From the NCBI GenBank assembly GCA_964605145.1, contig CAZSBG010000010.1:31646-95645 (forward strand): DNA of 64,000 bases, written 5' to 3'. This stretch comes from CAZSBG01 sp964605145. GTDB lineage: Bacteria > Zhuqueibacterota > Zhuqueibacteria > Thermofontimicrobiales > Thermofontimicrobiaceae. Below, piece by piece: positions 36,559 to 44,593 of the stretch. Position 1 is the stretch's first letter. Each line of letters begins with the position of its first letter. The translations under genes were made by a program, and so were the position numbers. A model generated the notes under the pieces. The model ran no database searches and was not told the DNA's origin. It saw nothing but the letters and a program-made list of their open reading frames with translations.

Positions 36559-37950
36559 ATGATATCGCTACCGGAAAAAATTATCGATCGCCTTGAAAAG
36601 GCCATCGGCGCAAAATATGTGTATTCTTCACAGGAAAAGCTGGAAGCCTACAACTTCGATGGAACAGAAACCCGCTTTGTGCCGGACCTTGTGGTGGAAC
36701 CGGAATCCGCGGAGCAGATTTCAGCGCTGATGAAGCTGGCTTCGGAATACAGAATTTCGGTGATTCCCCGCGGCGCCGGCACCGGACTCAGCGGCGGCGC
36801 GCTGGCGTATCGCGGCGGCATTATTTTGTCCACTCTGCGCATGAGCAATATTCTGGAAATCAATGAAAAGGACATGATCGCGCGCGTTCAGCCCGGCGTC
36901 ATCAATTTACATTTGCACGAGGCAGTGGAAGAAAAAGGGCTGTACTATCCGCCTGATCCTGCCAGCTACGAAACTTCGTCCATTGGCGGCAACATCGCCG
37001 AAGACGCCGGCGGGCCGCACTGTTACAAATACGGGACCACGCGGGATTATGTGCTTGGCATGCACGTGGTTTTGCCGGATGGTTCCATGCTGAACACCGG
37101 CGTGCAAACCCGCAAAGGCGTAGTCGGCTACGATTTGACCAATTTGATCATCGGTTCCGAAGGAACACTGGCTGTGGTCACCGAAGCCACGCTGCGGTTG
37201 ATCCCCCTGCCGGCAAAAATCGTGACGCTTCTGGCGTTCTTCCCGGATATTCACACGCTGACCGCGAGCCTTGGCGGCGTCACGCGGGCGAGGATTGTCC
37301 CTGCCGCCCTGGAATTTTTGGATCCGGCCTGCGTGGATGTCATTCGAGATCAAATTCCAATCAATCTTCCGAAAGAAACATCGTCCCTGCTGCTCATCGA
37401 TTTGGACGGCGACCCGGAGGCGCTGGATCGGCAGATCGAGGTTGTCGGGGAAATTTGCCTGGAACATGAAGCCAATGATGTGTTGATCGCCGAGAGTTCG
37501 CATAATCGAAAAGGCCTGTGGGATGTGCGCCGTAAGCTTCGCGATGTGATCAAGGAGCAGGTTTCTTTCAAGCGCGGCGAGGATGTGACCGTTCCCATTC
37601 ACGCTATTCCTGCGCTGATTGAGGGCTGCAATGACATCGCCAAAAAATTTGGGCTGGGTAATTATAATTTCGGCCATTTGGGCGATGGCAATGTGCATGT
37701 CAACCTTACGTACGCGGAAAGCAATGAGCAGATATTGAAAACCGGGGAGAAGGCTGCCGAGGCGGTTTTCAAACTGGCGCTGAAACTGGGAGGCACAATT
37801 TCCGGGGAACACGGCATCGGACTGTTGAAGCGGCCGTACATCTCACTGGAACTGCCGGAAAATTCCCTGGCATTGCAGCGTTCCATCAAAAAGATTTTTG
37901 ATCCATTGAATATTTTGAACCCGGGGAAAATATTCCCGGAATCGGAGTGA
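36559..37950 (+). CDS. FAD-linked oxidase, GlcD-like (first copy)
   Basis: The 463-residue flavoprotein has a PCMH-type FAD domain (LVVEPESAEQISALMK, IPRGAGTGLSGGAL, PPDPASYETSSIGGNIAEDAGGPHCYKYGTTRDYVLG, KGVVGYDLTNLIIGSEGTL) and a C-terminal substrate cap with LGDGNVHVN and GTISGEHGIGLLKRPY. It resembles GlcD of glycolate oxidase or FAD-type D-lactate dehydrogenases. A second, separate GlcD-like gene begins the oxidase operon at 39029. This copy stands alone in front of a reverse-strand gene, so it may act by itself on a 2-hydroxy acid. Confidence 0.9.
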   Translation: MISLPEKIIDRLEKAIGAKYVYSSQEKLEAYNFDGTETRFVPDLVVEPESAEQISALMKLASEYRISVIPRGAGTGLSGGALAYRGGIILSTLRMSNILEINEKDMIARVQPGVINLHLHEAVEEKGLYYPPDPASYETSSIGGNIAEDAGGPHCYKYGTTRDYVLGMHVVLPDGSMLNTGVQTRKGVVGYDLTNLIIGSEGTLAVVTEATLRLIPLPAKIVTLLAFFPDIHTLTASLGGVTRARIVPAALEFLDPACVDVIRDQIPINLPKETSSLLLIDLDGDPEALDRQIEVVGEICLEHEANDVLIAESSHNRKGLWDVRRKLRDVIKEQVSFKRGEDVTVPIHAIPALIEGCNDIAKKFGLGNYNFGHLGDGNVHVNLTYAESNEQILKTGEKAAEAVFKLALKLGGTISGEHGIGLLKRPYISLELPENSLALQRSIKKIFDPLNILNPGKIFPESE

Positions 37951-37985
37951 AGCAGATTTAACTCAAAAAGATTGCTTACAGAACA

Positions 37986-38030
37986 TGCAAAAGGACACGT
38001 AAAAATATTTCGTGTCCTTTTGTGCATTTT
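37986..38030. terminator. Bidirectional terminator between convergent genes
   Basis: Arms GCAAAAGGACACG (37987-37999) and CGTGTCCTTTTGTGC (38011-38025) pair around an 11-nt A/T loop, followed by TTTT. On the opposite strand the hairpin is followed by a weaker T stretch. Confidence 0.7.
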
Positions 38031-38051
38031 ACGGGCAGATTTTTGAAAACA

Positions 38052-38558
38052 TTATTTTAAAATGAAATTGACGCCGCCTAAAAGAGAGAAATAATTTTCG
38101 TTTTCGAAAAAGGTCCAGCGAGCCTGAAAATAGGGATAGACCGGCATTCGGCTTCTTCCGAAATCGAGCCCCAAAAGAATATTGCCGCCAAATTCTTCAT
38201 TTTGATTGGATGTGAGATACTGAGCTGTCAGACCTCCGCCAAAATAAAGCGCACCCCTCGGCCGGGGCTTGAAAATAAAATCAGCATTGAATTGCCATCG
38301 CTCAAAATCTTCATCTGAAATATAATAATCAAATCCCGGGGCGAATTTCCAGAAAACACTTAGGGGCAGCCAGAGATGCGCGCCAGCCAGGTATTGATCA
38401 TTTTCAAAATCATTGCCCAGGCGAATCCCGATTGATGAAATCGGCGTGAGCCGTTTCGGCGCCTTGAATCGTCTCGCACGCGGTTGAGCAAACGCTGAGT
38501 GAATCAGCATTATGGTGAATAATAAGGCAACGACGGCAAGGGTCATTTTTCTTTTCAT
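38052..38558 (-). CDS. Small outer-membrane beta-barrel protein, unknown function
   Basis: From ATG 38558 (GAGGAGG 7 nt upstream) the product is 168 residues with a signal peptide ending near HSAFAQ. The body alternates polar and hydrophobic residues in short strands (SSIGIRLGNDF, YLAGAHLWLPL, FNADFIFKPR, GALYFGGGLTAQYL, LGLDFGRSRMPVYPYFQARWTF) and ends with a hydrophobic C-terminal residue pattern. This fits a small OmpW/OmpA-like barrel. I recognise no family. It is a lone gene with its own terminator shared with the convergent oxidase. Confidence 0.7.
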   Translation of the reverse strand: MKRKMTLAVVALLFTIMLIHSAFAQPRARRFKAPKRLTPISSIGIRLGNDFENDQYLAGAHLWLPLSVFWKFAPGFDYYISDEDFERWQFNADFIFKPRPRGALYFGGGLTAQYLTSNQNEEFGGNILLGLDFGRSRMPVYPYFQARWTFFENENYFSLLGGVNFILK

Positions 38559-38955
38559 GATAAGCCTCCTCACATCAAATTTGTGAATGAATGTTGTTGA
38601 TTTGATTGTTGCGTGGTTAAACTCCCTGGAATCGGAAAAGGAAAATCATTGGGAAATTTACTCCTACTTTTTTGATATTGTTACAGACAAACTGTATTCC
38701 AGAACGCCGGGTGTCAATATGTTTTCAATTGATTGGGCGCTTCAATGGAATATCATTTTGATTTTTCAATGAATAACCAATTGATAATATGAGAAATGAA
38801 TTCTATTGAAAAATATTAAAACAGGTAAATTTCCCATCAGCACATATTTCAATTGAATGATAGCACGATAAATGAAATACGTTTTTGTCCCTGAGGGTAC
38901 ATAATTAATGTACGGTCAAGGTCATTTCCATGTGAGGAATATTTTAAAAATGTGC
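38559..38955. other. Divergent intergenic region before the oxidase operon
   Basis: AT-rich DNA with no gene-like frame or RNA structure that I could support; it ends with the oxidase promoter. Confidence 0.45.
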
Positions 38956-38984
38956 TTGTCAGAAAGAAAAAGATATTGTATATT
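38956..38984 (+). promoter_or_regulatory. Sigma-70-like promoter of the glcDEF-like operon
   Basis: TTGTCA (38956-38961) and TATATT (38979-38984) are separated by 17 nt, 44 nt before the ATG of the first gene. Confidence 0.6.
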
Positions 38985-39028
38985 TCTTTCTTTGTATTCA
39001 ATTTCATTTTATGAAATGAGGACAAATA

Positions 39029-40423
39029 ATGCTGGATAAAAAGGTATTCAAAAAGCTGAAAAAAATATTTGGGTCGGAAAATGTCCTGATCTCTTACAAA
39101 GACCGTGTTTTTTATCAATATGATGCGTCACTGGACCGCGCCATGCCGGACGCTGTGGTGTTCCCGACGAAAACGAGTCAGATTATTGAGTTGGTCAAAT
39201 TGAGTCGTGAATATAACATTCCGGTTATTCCACGCGGTTCCGGAACAAATTTGAGCGGCGGAACGGTTGCTATCTGGGGCGGCATTATTTTACAATTTTC
39301 CAAAATGAATAAAATTTTGGAAATTGATGTGGAAAATCAGTGCTCTGTTGTGGAACCCGGTGTCTACAATCTGGATTTGCAAAACGAACTCGAGCCCCAT
39401 GGATTTTATTTTGCGCCTGACCCGGCCAGCATGCGCGTTTCCACCATTGCCGGAAATGTCGCTGAAAATGCCGGCGGCCCCCACTGTCTGAAATATGGCG
39501 TGACGGTAAACCACATACTGGGACTGGAGGTGGTCACTTCGGATGGCGAATTGAAACAGCTTGGCGGTAAAACACATTATACGCCAGGGTACGACCTGAT
39601 GAGTCTACTCATTGGATCGGAGGGAACGCTGGGTATCGTGACAAAGGTCATCGTGAAAATTATGCCTTTGCCGGAAGCTGTGAAAACAATGCTGGCGATT
39701 TTTAATAGTATGGAGCAGGCTGCGGAAACCGTCACTCACATTATCGCAAAAGGTATAATCCCTGCAACCCTGGAAATGATGGACCGGCCCATCATTCAAA
39801 CCGTTGAGTCGACCCATCATTTGGGCTATCCTGAAGATGCGGAAGCCATTCTCCTGCTGGAACTGGATGGCCCTGAGGCCGGCATGGACGAGCAGGCCGA
39901 GGAGATTATGCAAATTTGCAGGGAGAATGGCGCGTATAAAATTGAAGTGGCCAAAACTTCGCAGCAGCGCGATTCGCTCTGGCAGGGGCGCAGACTTTCC
40001 TTCGGCTCACTGACAATGCTGGAACCCTCCATAATGATCGCTGACGGCACAGTCCCGCGAAGCAAAGTGCCGGCCGTGCTGAGCAAGGTGATGGAGATTT
40101 GTCGAAAATACAATTTGAAAGTTGGCAACGTGTTTCATGCCGGCGACGGCAACCTTCACCCTTTTATTGTTTTTGATGACCGAAATCCGGATGAAAAGGC
40201 AAAAGTCGTTCAGGCAAGCGAAGAAATTCTGGAAGAGTGCATTCGTGTTGGCGGCACAATTTCAGGCGAACATGGTATTGGATTGGAGAAAAAATCGTCC
40301 ATGAATGTGTTATTCAATGAAAAAGAGCTCCATGCCATGAAACAGATGAAGCGGGTTTTCGATCCGGACGAATTGCTGAATCCCAATAAAATCTTCCCGG
40401 TCACCGAGAAGGATAGTATTTGA
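39029..40423 (+). CDS. GlcD-like FAD subunit of a 2-hydroxy-acid oxidase
   Basis: The 464-residue flavoprotein has VVFPTKTSQIIELVK, IPRGSGTNLSGGTVAIWGG, APDPASMRVSTIAGNVAENAGGPHCLKYGVTVNHILG, GYDLMSLLIGSEGTLGIVTK, HAGDGNLHPF and GTISGEHGIGLEKKS. GAGG precedes ATG 39029. It is the first of three genes (GlcD, GlcE, GlcF types) that together form the membrane-associated glycolate or D-lactate oxidase, feeding electrons from the flavin through the GlcF iron-sulfur clusters to quinone. Which of the two acids is used cannot be told from the sequence alone. Confidence 0.92.
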   Translation: MLDKKVFKKLKKIFGSENVLISYKDRVFYQYDASLDRAMPDAVVFPTKTSQIIELVKLSREYNIPVIPRGSGTNLSGGTVAIWGGIILQFSKMNKILEIDVENQCSVVEPGVYNLDLQNELEPHGFYFAPDPASMRVSTIAGNVAENAGGPHCLKYGVTVNHILGLEVVTSDGELKQLGGKTHYTPGYDLMSLLIGSEGTLGIVTKVIVKIMPLPEAVKTMLAIFNSMEQAAETVTHIIAKGIIPATLEMMDRPIIQTVESTHHLGYPEDAEAILLLELDGPEAGMDEQAEEIMQICRENGAYKIEVAKTSQQRDSLWQGRRLSFGSLTMLEPSIMIADGTVPRSKVPAVLSKVMEICRKYNLKVGNVFHAGDGNLHPFIVFDDRNPDEKAKVVQASEEILEECIRVGGTISGEHGIGLEKKSSMNVLFNEKELHAMKQMKRVFDPDELLNPNKIFPVTEKDSI

Positions 40424-40457
40424 AATGGAACGCCAAAGAAAATAGAGTGAATTACGT

Positions 40458-41780
40458 ATGACAGAATTATTAAAGAAAGAATTCGGCCCGCACGTTGTTT
40501 CGGACGAAGCCGCTGAGGTGGAAAAAAAACAGGTATTCGGAAAAGCAGCGAATGTAGTTTTCTATCCGGAGAATGTGGAAACCATCTCAAAATTAATGGC
40601 CTATGCTAACAGGGATGACAAAAAGCTCCTCGTTGTGGGCAACAATAGCCAGCACCATTTCGGGGCGGCGATAGAAAAAACGGACTGGGTGATTTCGCTG
40701 GAAAAAATGAATGCGGTGATCGAACACGATGTGGCCGACCTCATCGTGACGGTTCAGGCCGGGACCGGGCTTGCGCAGTTGCAAAATCATTTGACCAAAT
40801 CAGGGCAGTTCCTGCCCCTGGATTCATCGTATTCTCTCCATCAGACCCTGGGAGGCATCGTCGCAACAAACAGTTTAAGCAGTTGGCAACCGGCGTATGG
40901 CAACTGCCGGGATTTGGTTTTGGGAATGAAAATGATTCTGCCGGATGGAAGTGTGGTTCGCGCCGGCGGAAAAACAGTGAAAAACGTTGCCGGATATGAC
41001 TTGAGTAAATTTTTTATTGGGACGATGGGAACGCTGGGCATTATCGCCGAAGTGACGTTCAAGCTGTTCCCGCGCCCGATGTCCAGTCAGACTGTTTTTG
41101 CTTCTTTTGAGAATGTCAGCGACGCGTTCTCTCTCGTGAAGACGATCAGTTCTTCTAATCTGGTGGTCAGCCGGTACGAATATGTTAATTCGGCTTACTA
41201 CGAGACCAGTGTGGGGAAGAGGCTTTCTCATGAGCATAACCTGCTGCTGAATGTGGCCGGCCACACAAAGATGGTGAAACAAACGTCGCAAATAATAGAA
41301 AATATGGCGAAACAATATCATATTAAAAAATATGAATCCATTTCCGGAGACGAGGAACAAAACTTATGGCGCTTTATCACCGGACCACAGGTATCTTCGG
41401 CCGTCTCATCTGAACTAATATTGCAGATTGCAGTGCCGAAATCTCAACAACCGAAACTCATCTCTGAAATTCAAAGCATGTGTCAGGAATACCAGATTTC
41501 TCCCTTGATACGCGCGCATGCGTTCAATGGAATAATCTACATTTATTTCATGGGAAATCCGGGCAAACCAGATTTTCACTATTCGCCTGTCATTGAAAGA
41601 TTGCGGAGAAAAGCAAGAGATCATGGTGGGAATTTAATTGTTCGCAAATCGGTTGCCGGGTTATCAAACGATCTGGTTTGGGGCTCGCCCGGAGAAGAAA
41701 TTGATATAATGAAAAAAATAAAAACGAAATATGATCCGAATAACGTGATGGTATCCGGCCGATTCGTTGGCGGATTGTAA
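40458..41780 (+). CDS. GlcE-like FAD-binding subunit of a 2-hydroxy-acid oxidase
   Basis: The 440-residue protein carries the FAD domain in the reduced form found in GlcE: FYPENVETISKLMAYANRDDKKLLVVGNNSQHHFG, LPLDSSYSLHQTLGGIVATNSLSSWQPAYGNCRDLVLG, GKTVKNVAGYDLSKFFIGTMGTLGIIAEVTFKL. The C-terminal part is a cap domain that diverges. It is longer than typical GlcE (about 350). It begins 34 nt after the GlcD stop codon and is followed by the GlcF-like gene. Confidence 0.88.
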   Translation: MTELLKKEFGPHVVSDEAAEVEKKQVFGKAANVVFYPENVETISKLMAYANRDDKKLLVVGNNSQHHFGAAIEKTDWVISLEKMNAVIEHDVADLIVTVQAGTGLAQLQNHLTKSGQFLPLDSSYSLHQTLGGIVATNSLSSWQPAYGNCRDLVLGMKMILPDGSVVRAGGKTVKNVAGYDLSKFFIGTMGTLGIIAEVTFKLFPRPMSSQTVFASFENVSDAFSLVKTISSSNLVVSRYEYVNSAYYETSVGKRLSHEHNLLLNVAGHTKMVKQTSQIIENMAKQYHIKKYESISGDEEQNLWRFITGPQVSSAVSSELILQIAVPKSQQPKLISEIQSMCQEYQISPLIRAHAFNGIIYIYFMGNPGKPDFHYSPVIERLRRKARDHGGNLIVRKSVAGLSNDLVWGSPGEEIDIMKKIKTKYDPNNVMVSGRFVGGL

Positions 41781-41843
41781 AATATTGCAAGTCAATCAGG
41801 TTAGAGGAATTCCATAAACGAGAAAAAATAAGTGGTCAGAATT

Positions 41844-43106
41844 ATGAGTTCAGAATGGGAAAAATCATATCAGGAAGCGATCCGATGCATCCGCTGCGGA
41901 TACTGTCAGCCTACATGCCCGACTTACGCCGTCACCGGCATTGAACATTCAGTCGCCCGGGGACGAAATTATCTTGCGCGACTGATTCATGAAGATGAAG
42001 TTGAACTGAAAAAAGAATTCAAGAATCCAATTTTTGAATGTCTGCTTTGTGGAGCCTGCAATAACAATTGTGCCCCTGTTGTAAAAACGCAAGAAATTAT
42101 GACGGCGACGCGGGCCAAATACATAGAAAAATTTGGACAACCTCAACTGCAAAAATTTATGTTCAATGAATTGCTGCCCAATCCAAAAAGGATGACCCGA
42201 TTGATGAAGCTGGCATCACTGGGAAAAAGATCCGGAATTTCAGGGCTGGCTCAGGCATTGCGCGTGTTCAAATGGATCGGGAAAAATGTGGCCAATGCCG
42301 AGGGTTTGTTAAAAACGTTGCCCAAAAAATTTCTGCGCGAGCGATTGGATGAAATTGAATTGAGCACCACGGATAAAAATTTGAAAATCGGATATTTTGT
42401 GGGATGTGGAATCAATTATGCATTCCCGGATGTTGGGCAGGCAACAATTGAATTCCTGACAAAAAACAATTTCACGGTTGAAGTGCTCGATAACCTGTGC
42501 TGCGGGCTTCCGGCATCCGGCTACGGCGATTTAAATGCGTCTAAAAAAATGGCTCGCCAAAATATCGAAGTCATCGAAAAATCAGGCTGCGATGTGGTCA
42601 TTAGTGAATGCGGCAGTTGTTCTTCATTTTTAAGCGAATACAATCATTTACTCAGCGACGATGAAAAATGGGCAGCAAAAGCCCAGGCCATTTCAGAGAA
42701 AGTAATGGATATCAATGAGTTGCTCACTCAATTCCCAATCAAACGAGAGTTGAAATCGCCGGAGAAAAAAGTTGTCACATTTCACGATCCATGTCATTTG
42801 GGACACTACATGCATATCACGGAACAACCGCGGCAATTAATTAAAAAAATCGATGGAATCGAATTTCAGGAAATGAAAGAATCGGATTGGTGTTGCGGCG
42901 GCGCTGGAACCTACAATATCGCGCATTATGATTTGTCCATGGCAATTTTAAATCGAAAAATGGAAAATGTGAAAAATACAGAAGCCGAGGTACTGGTTTC
43001 ATCCTGCCCCGGATGCCTGATTCAGCTATCGTATGGCGCCCGGAAGTTCAACCAAAACATTCAGGTCAAACACATTGTTCAGTTGCTCAATGAATCCACG
43101 TTGTAA
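41844..43106 (+). CDS. GlcF-like iron-sulfur subunit of a 2-hydroxy-acid oxidase
   Basis: From ATG 41844 the product is 420 residues; GTG 41832 is an alternative start. Two 4Fe-4S motifs are present: CIRCGYCQPTCPTY and CLLCGACNNNCAP. Two CCG (heterodisulfide reductase-type) domains follow, with VLDNLCCGLPASGYG, FHDPCHLGHYM and ESDWCCGGAGTYN. It passes electrons from the flavin subunit to the quinone pool. It closes the GlcD-GlcE-GlcF-like operon. Confidence 0.92.
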   Translation: MSSEWEKSYQEAIRCIRCGYCQPTCPTYAVTGIEHSVARGRNYLARLIHEDEVELKKEFKNPIFECLLCGACNNNCAPVVKTQEIMTATRAKYIEKFGQPQLQKFMFNELLPNPKRMTRLMKLASLGKRSGISGLAQALRVFKWIGKNVANAEGLLKTLPKKFLRERLDEIELSTTDKNLKIGYFVGCGINYAFPDVGQATIEFLTKNNFTVEVLDNLCCGLPASGYGDLNASKKMARQNIEVIEKSGCDVVISECGSCSSFLSEYNHLLSDDEKWAAKAQAISEKVMDINELLTQFPIKRELKSPEKKVVTFHDPCHLGHYMHITEQPRQLIKKIDGIEFQEMKESDWCCGGAGTYNIAHYDLSMAILNRKMENVKNTEAEVLVSSCPGCLIQLSYGARKFNQNIQVKHIVQLLNESTL

Positions 43107-43801
43107 CACTGTATAGTGACTATTGCATTTTTTCCTTCGTTGATCAGGACATGGGCGCGACTCCGCGAAAGATTGACAGTTTTTAATTGTCTTAAGCTTG
43201 CTAACATCCATTCGTTTCAGGTCATTTCCAGGCATTATATTTTCTGCATTCAAGTCGAATTGACACTATAGAGTAATGATATTCGGAATGCATAACTCTA
43301 ATTTTTCAGATTAGTTTGAAACAACGGGTAGATCAGTAGCCTCTGTCGCTGACTTTGCAGTCCTCCCCGTTTTTTTTGTTCCGGATAATTTCATCGATTT
43401 TTTTATAGACCAATAAAATGGATTTTTCACCATTGGCACAGGCCACCGGTTTACCCAATTTTTAAGGTAACGAAATAGTGGTTGAGATTCTGTGAAGCAT
43501 CGAAGCTAATTTCAGATGAAAAACTAAAAATACGCCATGACAGATAATTCTGTTTAGCAATTTAACTTTCTTACAATTAAGTGATTCCGTCAGCAGCATG
43601 CGGGAATGACATCGGAGAAAAAATCAAGTTTCTTGATAGTAGTGGACGTAATTTGGATTATATGAAATTTTAGTTTATTTTGAAGAAGGTTTTTTTTACT
43701 TTTAAAAATCGTTCTGTCAGTATGCATTTATCACATATTATCAATATCTTAGAAGGAACAATATCGGTTCTGTAAGATTTTTTTTTGTGTGCAATTTATT
43801 C
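43107..43801. other. Long intergenic region before the acidic protein gene
   Basis: About 700 nt without a supported gene. It contains a structured stretch with a terminator-like end (43323-43378) and otherwise AT-rich DNA. I found no open frame with a ribosome binding site. Confidence 0.5.
43323..43378 (+). terminator. Structured terminator-like hairpin, possible small RNA end
   Basis: AACGGG (43323-43328) pairs with CCCGTT at 43366-43371, enclosing an inner hairpin (CAGTAGC with GCTGACT-type arms), then a run of T to 43378. It stands 217 nt after the oxidase operon, so it may end that transcript or an unannotated small RNA. Confidence 0.45.
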
Positions 43802-43830
43802 TTGCATTTCACATATTTATTTAATATCTT
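43802..43830 (+). promoter_or_regulatory. Sigma-70-like promoter of the acidic protein gene
   Basis: TTGCAT (43802-43807) and TATCTT (43825-43830) are separated by 17 nt, about 52 nt before the ATG. The -10 region also reads TATCTTTG, the shape of a Bacteroidetes-type -7 element. Confidence 0.6.
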
Positions 43831-43881
43831 TGCCGTGAATTACGAGATATACAACGCAAAATAAGTAAGAGGTTTAGAAAA

Positions 43882-44157
43882 ATGAGAGGGAGAAATTTGC
43901 ACGAAATTAAGCGAGTTGATTACATGCTTAAACTGTTCATCGAAGACGAAGAAAACTGGGATGAATCTGCCTGGGAAGATGATGATTGGGACGATGATTG
44001 GGATGAAGAAGACGATGAGGAGTGGAGCGATGAGGATGATTGGGAAGACGAAGAGGACGATGATTGGGATGAAGAAGACGATGAGTGGGATGATGATGAC
44101 GACTGGTCTGATTCTGATGAGGAGTGGGATATTGATGACCCGGTTAACTGGAATTAA
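43882..44157 (+). CDS. Extremely acidic, Trp-rich small protein of unknown function
   Basis: This 91-residue product has a basic/amphipathic start (MRGRNLHEIKRVDYMLKLFI, about residues 1-20) followed by a run almost wholly of Asp, Glu and Trp. I count 51 acidic residues and 11 Trp, the Trp spaced every 4-7 residues. The unit DDWDEEDDE occurs twice, and the DNA for it is a 27-nt exact repeat at 43993-44019 and 44059-44085, 66 nt (22 codons) apart. No known family comes to mind. An upstream promoter, AGAGG before the ATG and a strong terminator argue that it is a true, independently expressed gene. Confidence 0.75.
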   Translation: MRGRNLHEIKRVDYMLKLFIEDEENWDESAWEDDDWDDDWDEEDDEEWSDEDDWEDEEDDDWDEEDDEWDDDDDWSDSDEEWDIDDPVNWN

Positions 44158-44439
44158 AACTCATTTGCATCGCTGATTTTGATGATTATCCCGCTGAAGA
44201 GGACTTTATTTTACCGCCATTATTCACATACGACAGATTCATGGAAGAATGACATTTGCATGAAACTCCGTACTAAATATTATTTCCAATTCCTGCCATT
44301 GCCATGACAATGGCATTTTTTTTTGGAGATGACACACAAAATTTCAATTCTGTGAAATTATTTTTCGGTGAATGAGTAAAACAAATTATCCATGAAAGTA
44401 AAATTTTGGAATAATAATTCCATTTCATCGATTTTTTTC
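44158..44439. other. Intergenic region with the acidic-gene terminator
   Basis: Apart from the terminator at 44294-44324 it contains AT-rich DNA with no gene. The receptor promoter begins at 44440. Confidence 0.5.
44294..44324 (+). terminator. Rho-independent terminator of the acidic protein gene
   Basis: TGCCATTG (44294-44301) pairs perfectly with CAATGGCA (44308-44315) around a 6-nt loop, followed by nine T. It lies 137 nt after the acidic gene stop codon. Confidence 0.88.
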
Positions 44440-44467
44440 TTGACATTTATTAATTTAATGTTATATT
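44440..44467 (+). promoter_or_regulatory. Sigma-70-like promoter of the TonB-receptor operon
   Basis: A perfect TTGACA (44440-44445) and TATATT (44462-44467) are separated by 16 nt. Confidence 0.7.
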
Positions 44468-44593
44468 TCATGTAAATAAATAGTTATTAGGGAGTGAAAA
44501 ATTATCATGGTACGTAAAATTACTAATGCAATTCTCGATGAAAATATCGGAATTGCATTTTTTTTTAATGGGCTAAACAGAAAGGAGTGCCTA

